A stretch of DNA of 64,000 nt from Vibrio sp. B1FLJ16 (GTDB taxonomy: Bacteria; Pseudomonadota; Gammaproteobacteria; Enterobacterales; Vibrionaceae): contig NZ_HG992749.1 of NCBI RefSeq assembly GCF_905175385.1, forward strand, positions 682,001 to 746,000. The letters are read 5' to 3'. The translations under genes and the position numbers were made by a program. Below, piece after piece: positions 37,929-47,735 of this stretch (its first letter is position 1; each line of letters opens with the position of its first letter). The notes under the pieces were generated by a model. The model worked only from the letters and a program-made list of their open reading frames with translations. It was not told the DNA's origin and did not search any database.

Positions 37929-38271
37929 AAACCATCTCTGTCAAATAGGTTATCGACAATGTAACAATCACGTCATAATCACACCAATCATTCTGATTAA
38001 GGATGCGACAAATATTTTTAATTAAGGCGACCTGTCGACTACAAAAACTAATAGGTAAAAAATTTTCTTTAAATATGACTTTATTTATCAGCCTTGTATA
38101 TAGCAGCCCCTGTAGGTGTTCGATTAAATCTGATTAAGACAACGATCTGGCTCTTGAAAGAATAATGAGACGTTGAGAAAGAAACTTCTGCTTTTCCGAT
38201 AGTTAATTAGCGCGCAACAAAAAAGGGTGCCTAGACACCCTTTTCTATTACGAATTTAATCAATCAAATCG
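37929..38271. other. Intergenic region, possible synteny breakpoint
   Basis: 343 bases that hold the promoter side of the upstream minus-strand gene and the pepD terminator. From memory, genes to the left correspond to V. cholerae VC0848-VC0871 and genes to the right to VC2279-VC2259, so the order changes here relative to that species. No repeat, tRNA or mobile element is seen. Confidence 0.45.
38215..38244 (-). terminator. Terminator of pepD
   Basis: AAAAGGGTG (38221-38229) pairs with CACCCTTTT (38236-38244). On the minus strand the stem continues into a T-run and TTGTTG. Confidence 0.85.
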
Positions 38272-39744
38272 TTATGCTTTTTCAGGAATAGCTTCCAGAA
38301 GCGCGACCATTTGATCCCAGAACAGCTGAACAGTATCTATTTTCACTTTCTCGTCAGGAGAGTGAGGGAATTTAATCGTTGGGCCGAAAGAAACCATGTC
38401 CATAGTAGGATAAGGTTCTTTAAACAGACCACACTCAAGACCTGCGTGGATAACCATGATGTTTGGTTTATGACCGTAGATGCCTTCGTACATATCACGG
38501 AAGATGGCCATGATCTCTGAATCTGCATCTGGCTTCCAGCCCGGGTAGGCACCAGAGAACTCAATGTTCGCACCTGCTAGTTCGGCAACAGAATGCAGCA
38601 TGCTCTCAACCTGACTACGACCAGAATCAATAAGCGAACGAATCAAACACAATACGGTCACTTTGCTCTCTTCTGTAGTGATCACACCAACGTTCAGAGA
38701 GGTTTCCACTACGCCCTCGATTTCGTCACTCATGCGCATTACGCCGTTTGGACAGGCATTAAGAGCTGCGATAAAGCGTTGCTGGTCGGCTGCAGCGAAA
38801 GCTTGAGCATTTGTTGCAACTTCTTCGTTAAATGTGACGATATCGGTTTCAACTTTACCTAGTTCAGCTTTCAGTAGTTCAGTGTAATAAGCAAACAGTT
38901 CAGCTAACTTACCCTGATTTTCTGCAGGAAGCGCTACAGTAACAAACGCTTCACGAGGAATTGCGTTACGCAAGCTGCCACCACGGAACTCTACCAAACG
39001 GAGATCCAGTTCACGTGCGTGGCCAGCCAGGAAACGACCAAGTAATTTGTTGGCATTACCACGACCGGTATGGATATCGCAGCCAGAGTGGCCACCTTTC
39101 AGACCTTTCAAAGTCAGTTGACGGGTAACGAAACCAGCAGGGATTGCATCACGGGTGATATCGAATGTCATTGCGCCATCAATACCGCCGGCACAACCCA
39201 TGTACACTTCGCCTTCTTGCTCCGAGTCGGTGTTCAGCAGGATGTCACCTTCTAGCCAACCTTCTTGTAGTCCGAATGCGCCGGTCATGCCTGCTTCTTC
39301 ATCAATGGTCAGTAGGACCTCAATTGGGCCATGTTTGATCTCAGTAGAGGCAAGCACTGCCAGACAAGATGCCATGCCAATGCCGTTATCAGCACCAAGT
39401 GTGGTGCCTTTTGCTGTTACCCATTCACCATCGATGTAAGGCTGGATTGGATCTTTAGTAAAGTCGTGGTCAGTGTCTTCGTTCTTTTGCGGCACCATAT
39501 CAATGTGCGCTTGAAGAACGACGCCCTTTTTGTTTTCCATACCCGGCGTCGCTGGCTTTTTGATAAATACGTTGCCAGTCTCGTCTCGGCGAACATCAAG
39601 ACCTTGTTCTGTTGCCCAATTAATGATGTATTGCGCCAGGGCCTCTTCATGCTTTGACGGGTGCGGGATAGAACAAATCTTATCGAAAAAACGCCAAAGT
39701 GGAGTAGGTGATAAGGTACTGATTTCAGAATGGAATTCAGACAC
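38272..39744 (-). CDS. pepD: Aminoacyl-histidine dipeptidase PepD
   Basis: 490 residues, full length. PepD is a cytosolic M20-family dizinc dipeptidase that splits beta-alanyl-His (carnosine) and other X-His peptides. Motifs: KICSIPHPSKHEEAL at the start, zinc ligand segments VVLQAHIDMVPQ and TLGADNGIGMA, the catalytic TIDEEAGMTGAFGL, and a C-terminal VIHAGLECGLF. The start is a GTG with GGAG about seven bases upstream, giving MSEFHSE, in line with E. coli MSELSQ. In several Vibrio, PepD affects biofilm formation. Monocistronic. Confidence 0.96.
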   Translation of the reverse strand: MSEFHSEISTLSPTPLWRFFDKICSIPHPSKHEEALAQYIINWATEQGLDVRRDETGNVFIKKPATPGMENKKGVVLQAHIDMVPQKNEDTDHDFTKDPIQPYIDGEWVTAKGTTLGADNGIGMASCLAVLASTEIKHGPIEVLLTIDEEAGMTGAFGLQEGWLEGDILLNTDSEQEGEVYMGCAGGIDGAMTFDITRDAIPAGFVTRQLTLKGLKGGHSGCDIHTGRGNANKLLGRFLAGHARELDLRLVEFRGGSLRNAIPREAFVTVALPAENQGKLAELFAYYTELLKAELGKVETDIVTFNEEVATNAQAFAAADQQRFIAALNACPNGVMRMSDEIEGVVETSLNVGVITTEESKVTVLCLIRSLIDSGRSQVESMLHSVAELAGANIEFSGAYPGWKPDADSEIMAIFRDMYEGIYGHKPNIMVIHAGLECGLFKEPYPTMDMVSFGPTIKFPHSPDEKVKIDTVQLFWDQMVALLEAIPEKA

Positions 39745-40035
39745 GGAAAGCTCCTTGTTATCTAGATTGCCAAATATCTTATGTAAAAATTACGCGTGTT
39801 TAGCAGAAAATGCTAATGATACTCGGTTTTAATTGGCTCAAGGATACCACTTGGAGAAGGAGACGAGTAGTCGTCGGTCACAGGTTTTCTCTGTGTTGTC
39901 ACAGTTTATAAATGGTGGAGAAAACAGAAGTGCGCCGATGTCATACTCATCTACCTTGAGTCTGGTTTGTTGTTATTTATAAAAGTGTAATTAAATTACC
40001 TTCATGGCTTAATAAATGAGTATTGGGGAAATATT

Positions 40036-40051
40036 TGTGATTCATGTCACT
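40036..40051 (+). promoter_or_regulatory. Candidate CRP (cAMP receptor protein) site
   Basis: TGTGA-TTCATG-TCACT matches the CRP consensus TGTGA-N6-TCACA in 9 of 10 defined positions. About 33 bases downstream TGG-TATATT (40077-40085) could be an extended -10. The centre would be near -48 from the predicted start. Confidence 0.6.
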
Positions 40052-40195
40052 AAATGGTTGTAATTAAATTTCTTGGTGGTATATTTATGACCATCTTCAG
40101 AGAGAAGATAAATGCTCAAAGGATGAGTCCGTTTCATCGCCTCCAGGGAACCGAGAAATCAACGACTGATTTATATGATAGAGAAGGTGATAGTT

Positions 40196-40282
40196 ATGAA
40201 AGGTTTACCAAGTACAATGTTCTGGAATAGCAAGTCTGTTTATACCGGTAGCTTTGTATACCCAACAAGCTTTGGCTACTAA
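40196..40282 (+). CDS. Candidate 28-residue aromatic-rich peptide
   Basis: The ATG at 40196 is preceded by AGAAGGTGA eight bases away, a strong ribosome site. The frame reads MKGLPSTMFWNSKSVYTGSF and ends VYPTSFGY before TAA; seven of 28 residues are Phe, Trp or Tyr. Codons are mostly those of well expressed genes. It lies between a CRP-like site with extended -10 and a perfect terminator, so transcription is likely. It might instead be a small regulatory RNA in which the frame is accidental, or one with a dual role. I know no family for it. Confidence 0.45.
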   Translation: MKGLPSTMFWNSKSVYTGSFVYPTSFGY

Positions 40283-40366
40283 CTAAGTCAACGCATGTGA
40301 CTCGAACAGTTTGTTCACCCCTATAAATTGGAATTTTTTTTCAGTAATAGTGCTGACATGATTCGC

Positions 40367-40396
40367 CGCCACTCAATTTGAGTGGCGTTTTTTTAT
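40367..40396 (+). terminator. Strong terminator of the orphan small unit
   Basis: CGCCACTCA (40367-40375) pairs perfectly with TGAGTGGCG (40379-40387), loop ATT, followed by seven T. No annotated gene ends nearby on the plus strand, so it must end a small transcript. Confidence 0.92.
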
Positions 40397-40722
40397 GCCT
40401 TTGTCTGGCTGTTGACTAAAATACCGCCGCTAAATGTCCATTCCAATATCACTCCCTTAACAATACCCATCTGTTGCTCATTTACATCTTAATTACCGCT
40501 GATAATTCGGGATTTTCGTTTGGAAGTTTATTACATTGTTCAGTTAGTACTCATTAGAACGTTTACTCTTTTTTGTCGCTAGCTACTGTTTCTTAAGACT
40601 TAAACGTACTGAGCATAAAAATGCTAGCAGACGGGTTTCATATCCTGCAAAAAAATCCGCTTAGAGTTAAAATTCTGTCTGGAATTTGTTATTTGATAAC
40701 TTTATAATTCAGCCAATCGATT

Positions 40723-40738
40723 ACGCAACCGTTTACTT
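40723..40738 (+). promoter_or_regulatory. PurR-like operator upstream of the NCS2 permease
   Basis: ACGCAACCGTTTACTT is close to the PurR consensus ACGCAAACGTTTNCGT. A TATAAT at 40703-40708 lies just upstream, so a repressor here would sit at the transcription start. The box ends 23 bases before the start codon. Confidence 0.7.
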
Positions 40739-40761
40739 TTTACCTTTAACAGGATTCGATC

Positions 40762-42051
40762 ATGCTCGAAAGGCTATTTAAACTCAGTGAAAATGGCACC
40801 AATGTGCGCACTGAGATCATCGCAGGTATTACCACCTTCCTTACCATGGCTTACATCATTTTTGTAAACCCAGCTATTCTATCTGACACTGGTATGGATC
40901 GTGGTGCTATTTTTGTCGCTACCTGTCTTGCTGCAGCGATAGGCTGTTTCATTATGGGTCTTGTTGCGAACTACCCGATTGCACAGGCTCCGGGTATGGG
41001 GCTTAACGCCTTTTTCACCTATTCTGTCGTTTTAGGCATGGGCTATACATGGCAGGTAGCATTAGCAGCAGTGTTTGTTTCTGGTGTGCTATTCATTTTA
41101 TTGAGTATTTTCAAGATTCGTGAATGGATCATCAACTCAATCCCTCACTCGTTGCGCACGGGCATCTCGGCTGGTATTGGTCTTTTCCTTGCATTTATCG
41201 CACTGAAAAACGCTGGTATCGTTGTTGATAACCCAGCAACACTCGTTTCATTGGGCCACATCACTTCACTTTCAGCGGTATTAGCTTCAATTGGCTTTTT
41301 CCTGACTATTGCTCTTGTTCATCGTGGAGTAAAAGGTGCGGTGATGATCGCTATCTTGGCGGTAACAGCTTTAGGCTTGGCTTTTGGTGACGTTCAGTGG
41401 GGCGGTGTTATGTCAACGCCACCAAGCATTGCACCAACATTCCTGCAGTTAGATTTCTCAGGTTTATTTGAAGTGGGCATGATTTCAGTCGTGTTTGCTT
41501 TCCTGTTTGTTGACTTGTTCGATACGGCAGGCACACTGGTTGGTGTATCTCAGAAAGCAGGCCTCACCGACGAAAACGGCAATATCCCGCGTCTGAACAA
41601 AGCACTGCTTGCTGACTCAACTGCAACGTCAGTAGGTGCTCTTTTAGGTACTTCAAATACAACATCTTACATTGAAAGTGTTTCTGGTGTTGCTGCTGGT
41701 GGCCGTACAGGTTTGACGGCTGTTGTTGTCGGCGTGCTGTTCATTCTGGCTCTATTCTTCTCTCCACTGGCAGGTATGATTCCTGCGTATGCAACATCTG
41801 GTGCTCTGTTCTATGTCGCAATACTAATGCTTTCTGGTCTTGTCAGCATCGACTGGCGCGACCTGACTGAAGCGTCTCCAGTGGTTGTTACCTGTTTGGT
41901 TATGCCGTTAACTTTCTCAATTGCAGAAGGTATTACACTAGGCTTTATTTCTTATGCTGCGATCAAACTGTTTAGTGGTAAAGGTCGTGATGTTTCGCTG
42001 AGTGTATGGGTAATGGCCGCGATCTTCATCGTGAAATACCTTGTAGGTTAA
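40762..42051 (+). CDS. NCS2-family purine permease (AdeP/GhxP type)
   Basis: 429 residues with about 12-14 membrane segments. The start TNVRTEIIAGITTFLTMAYI and motifs PGMGLNAFFTY, FVDLFDTAGTLVGVS and TSVGALLGTSNTTSYIESVS are those of the AzgA-like branch of NCS2 (adenine, or guanine and hypoxanthine, proton symporters). It lies two genes' length upstream of gpt, which salvages guanine and xanthine, and behind a PurR-like box. A purine substrate is therefore very likely; which base cannot be read from sequence. Own terminator follows. Confidence 0.93.
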   Translation: MLERLFKLSENGTNVRTEIIAGITTFLTMAYIIFVNPAILSDTGMDRGAIFVATCLAAAIGCFIMGLVANYPIAQAPGMGLNAFFTYSVVLGMGYTWQVALAAVFVSGVLFILLSIFKIREWIINSIPHSLRTGISAGIGLFLAFIALKNAGIVVDNPATLVSLGHITSLSAVLASIGFFLTIALVHRGVKGAVMIAILAVTALGLAFGDVQWGGVMSTPPSIAPTFLQLDFSGLFEVGMISVVFAFLFVDLFDTAGTLVGVSQKAGLTDENGNIPRLNKALLADSTATSVGALLGTSNTTSYIESVSGVAAGGRTGLTAVVVGVLFILALFFSPLAGMIPAYATSGALFYVAILMLSGLVSIDWRDLTEASPVVVTCLVMPLTFSIAEGITLGFISYAAIKLFSGKGRDVSLSVWVMAAIFIVKYLVG

Positions 42052-42063
42052 GATACTCTCTCG

Positions 42064-42105
42064 AAAAGCCAGTGCGGATTTTTATTCGCACTGGCTTTTT
42101 ATTTT
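42064..42105 (+). terminator. Terminator of the NCS2 permease gene
   Basis: AAAAGCCAGTGCG (42064-42076) pairs perfectly with CGCACTGGCTTTT (42087-42099), then more T. Confidence 0.92.
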
Positions 42106-42321
42106 TACGTTATTCACTGAAATCGATTTTTCTGCGCCATATGTGAAGAATTTTGATATCGCCATTGGTATTAATAGAGGGTTTCGGTAGAATAATCGTT
42201 TGCGCAGTTTTAACCCCGCCTCTCACTGAGTATGAGAGTTTAGTGAAAATGAAATATGTTGCTTACTAACTGTTTCACTGAATATTGGGGATGCATATTT
42301 TCAAATTATTAGGTTATTACA

Positions 42322-42786
42322 ATGAGTAAAAAATTCATTATCACTTGGGATGCGATGCAGACTTACTGCCGTGAACTGGCCGAGAAACAAATGCCAGCTG
42401 AGCAATGGAAAGGGATCTGGGCAGTAAGCCGTGGCGGCTTGGTTCCTGGTGCTATCTTAGCTCGTGAACTAGGTATCCGTTACGTTGATACTATCTGTAT
42501 CTCAAGCTACGATCACGATCATCAGCGCGATATGACTGTAGTGAAAGCACCAGAAGGTGATGGCGAAGGTTTCCTGATCGTTGAAGACCTGGTAGACAGT
42601 GGCGACACTGCGCGTAAAATACGTGAAATGTATCCTAAAGCTAAAATGATTGCAGTATGTGCTAAGCCATCTGGTAAAGAGCTTCTTGATGATTACGTTG
42701 TTGATATTGAGCAAGATACGTGGATTGAGCAGCCTTGGGATATGTCTATCCAGTATGTCGAGCCGGTAAACCGCAAGCAAAAGTAA
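42322..42786 (+). CDS. gpt: Xanthine-guanine phosphoribosyltransferase Gpt
   Basis: 154 residues (E. coli Gpt 152). The enzyme joins PRPP to guanine, xanthine or hypoxanthine. The PRPP loop is [17 protein letters not shown] (about residues 84-100). [19 protein letters not shown] near residue 33 and the C-terminal WIEQPWDM, which contacts the purine, are intact. It is followed by a terminator and by frsA, a neighbour it also has in enterobacteria. Confidence 0.97.
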   Translation: MSKKFIITWDAMQTYCRELAEKQMPAEQWKGIWAVSRGGLVPGAILARELGIRYVDTICISSYDHDHQRDMTVVKAPEGDGEGFLIVEDLVDSGDTARKIREMYPKAKMIAVCAKPSGKELLDDYVVDIEQDTWIEQPWDMSIQYVEPVNRKQK

Positions 42787-42807
42787 TGACATTCTAAGAA
42801 TATTGAG

Positions 42808-42837
42808 AAATGCCCCTGTCTAGGGGCATTTTTTTTA
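42808..42837 (+). terminator. Terminator of gpt
   Basis: AAATGCCCCT (42808-42817) pairs with AGGGGCATTT (42822-42831), followed by a run of T. Confidence 0.92.
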
Positions 42838-42877
42838 TTATCATTGTAGTTATTGCAATTAGCCTAGGAATCTTCAT

Positions 42878-44125
42878 ATGCCTGAAGATATCAGTAAAAA
42901 CCTCTCTGAAACATTGTTTGTAAATCACAAGCAAGCCAAAGAAACTTCAGCACTCACTCAATACATGCCATCCAGCCAAAAAATTCTTGATGAGCGAGAA
43001 GAGTTAGGTGACCGAGCCTGGTATCGTAACTTGAGACGATTACAGTGGGCATGGCAGGGTGTTTCTCCGATAGAGATCGAAGAAGTATTGTCCAAAATTG
43101 CTTCTTCAAAACACTCACGCACCAATGATGACTGGCTCGATACCGTGATGGGCTACCACAGTGGAAACTGGACGTTCGAGTGGATCAAACTGGGCATGGA
43201 GCATCAAAAACGCTCGGAAGAACTGCAAGGAGAAGAGGCCGCAGAGCAGCTTTTTACTGCCTCATTGTGCTTTAGTATTGCAGGTTACCCGCATTTAAAA
43301 AATGACAACCTCGCTCTGCAGGCACAGGTACTGGCAAATAAAGCGTATTCGGAAGCATCTGAGAAAACTCACTATACGATCAAGCAGATTGAAGTGCCGT
43401 ACCAAAACCGTAAAATCATTGCCAACCTACATTTGCCAAGAACCGATAAGCAACTGCCTGTTGTCATGGTGAGTGCTGGCTTAGACAGTCTCCAGACAGA
43501 CATGTGGCGTTTGTTCCGAAACCGCTTAGCGCCGAGGGACATCGCGATGCTGACTGTCGATATGCCTTCGGTAGGAACCAGCTCACATTGGCCGTTAACC
43601 GAAGACACAAGTTGCATCCATCAGGCAGTACTAAATGAGTTCTACTCCATTCCTTATGTTGATCATCACAAGGTCGGCTTAGTCGGATTCCGGTTTGGTG
43701 GCAATGCTATGGTACGCCTCTCTTTTATTGAACAAGAGAAAATCAAAGCGTGTGTCGCTTTGGGAGCGCCTGTGCATGACCTGTTTTCTTCTCCCAAGAA
43801 ACTTCAGCAGATGCCTAAGATGTATCTGGATCTGTTGGCTTCACGGTTGGGGAAAAGCGTCGTAGATATTAATAGTATGGCTGGGCAAATGAAGGCCTGG
43901 TCATTGAAAGTTCAGGGCTTTTTAACCAATCGCAGAACTAAGGTTCCCATTCTGGCAATAAGCCTGGAAGGCGATCCAGTTTCGCCACATAGCGATAATC
44001 AACTGGTTGCACTTTTTAGTCACTACGGGCAGGCGAAGAAAATTAGTTCTAAGACAATTACAAAAGGGTATGAGCAATCCCTCGATTTAGCCATAAAGTG
44101 GTTGGAAGACGAATTATTAAGATGA
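42878..44125 (+). CDS. frsA: FrsA (YafA) alpha/beta-hydrolase-like protein
   Basis: 415 residues, same length as E. coli FrsA. The N-terminal cap has RNLRRLQWAWQGVSPIEIEE. The hydrolase-like core has the TVDMPSVGTSSHWPL and VGLVGFRFGGNAMVRL segments. The elbow reads GFRFGG, so the usual catalytic Ser of GxSxG is absent, as reported for the family. FrsA was described as a partner of the phosphotransfer protein IIA-Glc linked to the respiration/fermentation balance, and in Vibrio vulnificus as acting on pyruvate; the enzymatic claim is disputed. It lies between gpt and crl as in enterobacteria. Confidence 0.95.
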   Translation: MPEDISKNLSETLFVNHKQAKETSALTQYMPSSQKILDEREELGDRAWYRNLRRLQWAWQGVSPIEIEEVLSKIASSKHSRTNDDWLDTVMGYHSGNWTFEWIKLGMEHQKRSEELQGEEAAEQLFTASLCFSIAGYPHLKNDNLALQAQVLANKAYSEASEKTHYTIKQIEVPYQNRKIIANLHLPRTDKQLPVVMVSAGLDSLQTDMWRLFRNRLAPRDIAMLTVDMPSVGTSSHWPLTEDTSCIHQAVLNEFYSIPYVDHHKVGLVGFRFGGNAMVRLSFIEQEKIKACVALGAPVHDLFSSPKKLQQMPKMYLDLLASRLGKSVVDINSMAGQMKAWSLKVQGFLTNRRTKVPILAISLEGDPVSPHSDNQLVALFSHYGQAKKISSKTITKGYEQSLDLAIKWLEDELLR

Positions 44126-44246
44126 CAAACCTTGCCGTTGAGTTAAAGTGAGTACTTGAGCAAAAAATAAGCTCGTCATAATAAACTTATAATAAAAATA
44201 ATTAATCTTTGAGTATTCACTTTTAATTATGAAAACGGAGATTCAT

Positions 44247-44636
44247 ATGTCAAAGACGACTCAGGGGCCAACTCACTTTCGCTTGATGTCAAAGTTAAAG
44301 GCTATAGGACCATATCTACGCGAACCTCAATCAAAAGAAGGATGTTACTACTTTGATTGTTTATCGGTGTGTGTAGATGATAATAAATCACCAGAAAAAC
44401 GCGAGTTTTGGGGCTGGTGGATGGAATTGGAATCCGTCGAAGGGGGCTTTACCGCAAAATACCACATTGGTAAATACAACAAAGAAGGGCTTTGGGAGTC
44501 TGACTCATTGCCTGCAAAGTCAGTTGAGGAAGTTTACTCTACACAAAAGACTTTTCACCAAAAGCTGATTGAAACACTGGAAGAGCATTTCAAATTAGAG
44601 GTGGAGTACCATACTGAGTCATTTGACTTCGCTTAA
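44247..44636 (+). CDS. crl: Sigma-S activator Crl
   Basis: 129 residues from the ATG at 44247, which has ACGGAG at good distance; the ATG at 44229 lacks one. Crl binds sigma-S (RpoS) and helps it capture core RNA polymerase. Conserved stretches: [34 protein letters not shown], the Trp-rich segment that contacts RpoS. The upstream gene frsA and downstream proBA match the enterobacterial order. Confidence 0.95.
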   Translation: MSKTTQGPTHFRLMSKLKAIGPYLREPQSKEGCYYFDCLSVCVDDNKSPEKREFWGWWMELESVEGGFTAKYHIGKYNKEGLWESDSLPAKSVEEVYSTQKTFHQKLIETLEEHFKLEVEYHTESFDFA

Positions 44637-44664
44637 TTTGACCCTTCTCGCTTGATACCAAACA

Positions 44665-44692
44665 AAAAGGTGCGTTTTCGCACCTTTTCTCT
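44665..44692 (+). terminator. Terminator of crl
   Basis: AAAAGGTGCG (44665-44674) pairs perfectly with CGCACCTTTT (44679-44688), tail CTCTTG. Confidence 0.85.
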
Positions 44693-44755
44693 TGTTAAAT
44701 CGCTATTTGATTGCTAAAACATCCCCTCTATTTGTTTTTCACTTCAGAAGACATC

Positions 44756-45895
44756 ATGACAACGAATCAACAAAATGCAGTTGTTTCGCAACCACAAATC
44801 GTCGTTGTGAAACTGGGTACAAGTGTTCTGACTGGCGGTACATTGGCGCTGGATCGTGCTCATATGGTTGAGCTGGCGCGTCAATGTGCTGAGCTTAAGA
44901 AACAAGGCCACTCAGTGGTAATGGTTTCGTCTGGTGCAATTGCAGCAGGCCGTGAACATCTTGGATACCCCGCACTGCCCAACGAGATGGCGAGCAAACA
45001 GTTGCTTGCCGCAGTAGGGCAAAGCCGTTTGATTCAAACGTGGGAGTCGCTGTTTAGTATTTATGGTATCAAAATCGGTCAGATGCTGCTGACTCGTGCC
45101 GATCTGGAAGATCGTGAGCGTTTCCTGAATGCCCGCGATACCATCAATGCTTTGGTTGCGAATGATATTATTCCGATTGTTAACGAAAACGATGCTGTCG
45201 CAACAAGTGAAATCAAAGTAGGCGATAACGACAACTTGTCTGCTTTGGTGGGAATTTTATGTGGTGCAGATAAATTACTGCTCCTGACCGACCAAAAAGG
45301 TTTGTTTACAGCCGATCCTCGTAAAGACCCGAATGCTGAGCTTATCAAAGAAGTGAAAACCATTGATGACACGCTGCGTAAAATCGCAGGTGGCAGTGGT
45401 ACAACACTAGGTACTGGCGGTATGGCAACGAAACTTCAGGCGGCGGATATTGCTCGTCGGGCGGGGATCGAAGTTATTATCGCTGCAGGCAGTGCTATTA
45501 ATGTGATTTTTGATTCATTAAGCTCCAAACCGCAAGGCACGCGTTTCTTGCCTTGCGAGGAAGCACTTGAAAACCGCAAGCGCTGGATCTTGGCTGGTCC
45601 TGCTGCATCGGGCGATATTATTATCGACGATGGTGCAGTTAATGCGGTAATTGGCACCGGCAGTAGCTTACTAGCTAAAGGTGTTACAAAAGTGAGTGGT
45701 GATTTTGCCCGTGGTGAGGTCGTGCGTGTTACTAATACCCACGGTAAATTAGTCGCCCGCGGCATAAGCGCATACTCGAGCAAGGATCTGGCAAAAATTT
45801 CTGGCAAACACAGTAAAGATATCATCTCTATTCTGGGTCATGATTACGGTTCAGAAGTTATTCACCGTGATGATCTTGTCGTCATTCAGGAATAG
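44756..45895 (+). CDS. proB: Glutamate 5-kinase ProB
   Basis: 379 residues from the ATG at 44756; the upstream in-frame ATG at 44711 would add 15 unlikely residues. ProB phosphorylates glutamate, the first step of proline synthesis. The amino-acid-kinase domain starts [15 protein letters not shown], with [24 protein letters not shown] and [12 protein letters not shown]. The C-terminal PUA domain covers about residues 285-375. It is followed 17 bases later by proA. Feedback inhibition by proline is a property of the family. Confidence 0.97.
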   Translation: MTTNQQNAVVSQPQIVVVKLGTSVLTGGTLALDRAHMVELARQCAELKKQGHSVVMVSSGAIAAGREHLGYPALPNEMASKQLLAAVGQSRLIQTWESLFSIYGIKIGQMLLTRADLEDRERFLNARDTINALVANDIIPIVNENDAVATSEIKVGDNDNLSALVGILCGADKLLLLTDQKGLFTADPRKDPNAELIKEVKTIDDTLRKIAGGSGTTLGTGGMATKLQAADIARRAGIEVIIAAGSAINVIFDSLSSKPQGTRFLPCEEALENRKRWILAGPAASGDIIIDDGAVNAVIGTGSSLLAKGVTKVSGDFARGEVVRVTNTHGKLVARGISAYSSKDLAKISGKHSKDIISILGHDYGSEVIHRDDLVVIQE

Positions 45896-45912
45896 ACAAT
45901 AAGGGACGCAAA

Positions 45913-47163
45913 GTGGAACTAACGAACATGGGTAAAGCTGCCAAAGATGCAGCTTTTGAACTCGCGACAGCGTCAACGTCGCAGAAAAACCAAGCTCTGG
46001 CTATCATCGCTGATGAGCTGGAATCAAACTCAACCGCTATTCTAGAGGCTAACGCTAAAGATATTGAACTGGGCCGTGAAGCCGGTCTGACAGATGCGCT
46101 ATTAGATCGTCTTCTGCTTAATGAAGAGCGTTTGACCGGTATTGCGAATGATGTTCGTAACGTGATCAGTCTTAATGATCCGGTTGGAAGTGAAATCGAC
46201 AGTAAAGTACTTGAAAACGGAATGTCACTGTCGCGTCGCCGTGTCCCGCTTGGTGTTGTTGGAGTGATTTACGAAGCGCGTCCGAATGTGACTATCGATA
46301 TTGCGGCACTGTGCCTGAAAACCGGTAATGCGAGCATTTTACGCGGCGGAAAAGAGACCTTTTTCTCCAATATGGAACTGGTTAAAGTTATCCAGTCTGC
46401 ACTGGCGAAAGCGAATCTACCGGCTGCTTCGGTTCAGTACATCGAGAAGCCTGATCGTGAACTGGTTTCGCAACTACTTAAACTAGATGAATACGTGGAT
46501 ATGATTATTCCTCGTGGCGGTGCGGGTTTGCACAAAATGTGTAAAGAAAACAGCACAATTCCGGTAATCATTGGTGGTTTTGGTATTAGCCACATATTTG
46601 TTGATGAATCTGCGGATCTGGCAAAGTCACTTGACGTGGTTGAAAACTCTAAGGTTCAGCGTCCGTCAGCCTGTAATTCACTTGATACTTTATTGGTACA
46701 TGAAAACGTTGCGGCTGAATTTCTGCCGATGTTGGTTGAGCGTATGAACGATAAAGTCACATTTGTCGCTGAACCAAAAGCAAAAGTTTTAATGGCGGAT
46801 GCAAAACAAATTCGTGATGCTGGTGAAGGTGACTTCGATACTGAATGGTTAAGCTACACGCTGGGTGTCAAAGTTGTCTCTGATGTAAAAGAGGCGATTG
46901 ACCACATGCGAGTACATAATGCGAGTCACTCCGATGCCATCATGACTAATAGTCTGGAAAACTCCGAGTTGTTCATCAATTCTGTAGGTTCAGCAGCAGT
47001 ATATGTGAATGCCGCAACCCGCTTTACGGATGGCGCGCAATTTGGTCTTGGCGCAGAAGTAGCGGTATCAACTCAAAAACTGCATGCTCGTGGTCCTATG
47101 GGCTTAGAGGAGCTAACTAGCTATAAATGGGTGGGTAAAGCAAACTACTTAGTACGTAGTTAA
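45913..47163 (+). CDS. proA: Gamma-glutamyl phosphate reductase ProA
   Basis: 416 residues from a GTG at 45913 (AAGGGA upstream); ATG at 45928 is an alternative five codons in. ProA reduces glutamyl-5-phosphate with NADPH. Aldehyde dehydrogenase-fold landmarks are present: [34 protein letters not shown], catalytic Cys in [12 protein letters not shown], and a C-terminal [20 protein letters not shown]. It forms an operon with proB and is followed by a strong terminator. Confidence 0.97.
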   Translation: MELTNMGKAAKDAAFELATASTSQKNQALAIIADELESNSTAILEANAKDIELGREAGLTDALLDRLLLNEERLTGIANDVRNVISLNDPVGSEIDSKVLENGMSLSRRRVPLGVVGVIYEARPNVTIDIAALCLKTGNASILRGGKETFFSNMELVKVIQSALAKANLPAASVQYIEKPDRELVSQLLKLDEYVDMIIPRGGAGLHKMCKENSTIPVIIGGFGISHIFVDESADLAKSLDVVENSKVQRPSACNSLDTLLVHENVAAEFLPMLVERMNDKVTFVAEPKAKVLMADAKQIRDAGEGDFDTEWLSYTLGVKVVSDVKEAIDHMRVHNASHSDAIMTNSLENSELFINSVGSAAVYVNAATRFTDGAQFGLGAEVAVSTQKLHARGPMGLEELTSYKWVGKANYLVRS

Positions 47164-47187
47164 CATATTCCACTCATTATTGATTGA

Positions 47188-47216
47188 AAAAGGGGCGATA
47201 ACGCCCCTTTTTGTTT
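47188..47216 (+). terminator. Terminator of proBA
   Basis: AAAAGGGGCG (47188-47197) pairs perfectly with CGCCCCTTTT (47202-47211), followed by TTGTTTT. Confidence 0.92.
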
Positions 47217-47278
47217 TCTCTCACATACCAATTCCGCTACACTAGTTTGGCTTTGAGAGCACTTAGTTTGGAGGTGAT

Positions 47279-47728
47279 ATGCATTGTCCTTTTTGTTCCG
47301 AAACCGAAACAAAAGTTATTGATTCCCGATTGGTTGCTGACGGCCATCAGGTACGTCGTCGTCGCCAATGTTTAGCCTGTAGTGAACGTTTCACCACGTT
47401 TGAAACGGCTGAGCTGGTGATGCCAAAGGTCATCAAATCGAATGGAAACCGTGAACCATTTAATGAAGATAAAATGGTTGGTGGTATTCAACGTGCATTA
47501 GAGAAGCGTCCGGTGAGTGCTGATGCGATAGAGCTGGCAATCAGTATGATCAAGTCTCAGTTACGTGCGACCGGTGAGCGTGAAGTTCCGAGCGAGATGA
47601 TTGGTAACTTAGTGATGGATCAGCTAAAAGAGCTGGATAAAGTTGCTTATATCCGTTTTGCGTCCGTTTATCGTAGTTTTGAAGATATTCGCGAATTTGG
47701 CGAAGAGATTGCCCGTCTGGAAGACTGA
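47279..47728 (+). CDS. nrdR: Transcriptional repressor NrdR
   Basis: 149 residues. A zinc ribbon MHCPFC...[12 protein letters not shown] with four Cys is followed by an ATP-cone domain ([20 protein letters not shown]). NrdR senses ATP/dATP and represses ribonucleotide reductase genes. The ATG has GGAGGTG seven bases upstream, a strong site. It heads a run with ribD seven bases downstream, the usual nrdR-ribD-nusB neighbourhood of gammaproteobacteria. Confidence 0.97.
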   Translation: MHCPFCSETETKVIDSRLVADGHQVRRRRQCLACSERFTTFETAELVMPKVIKSNGNREPFNEDKMVGGIQRALEKRPVSADAIELAISMIKSQLRATGEREVPSEMIGNLVMDQLKELDKVAYIRFASVYRSFEDIREFGEEIARLED

Positions 47729-47735
47729 TTAAAAT

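Larger units (their letters stand above)
39745..40761. other. 1-kb region with an orphan small transcription unit
   Basis: No large gene fits here. The first 290 bases, next to pepD, show nothing clear apart from room for the pepD promoter. From 40036 there is a CRP-like site, an extended -10 element (40077-40085), a 28-codon ORF with a good ribosome site, and a strong terminator ending near 40394. The last 360 bases form the promoter region of the purine permease, with a PurR-like box. Confidence 0.6.

Noticed and set aside
40110..40135. Sequence similar to part of a hammerhead ribozyme core (GATGAGTCCGTTTC)
   Set aside because: The rest of the core and the three stems are absent; the match is explained by a short GATGA/TCATC hairpin.
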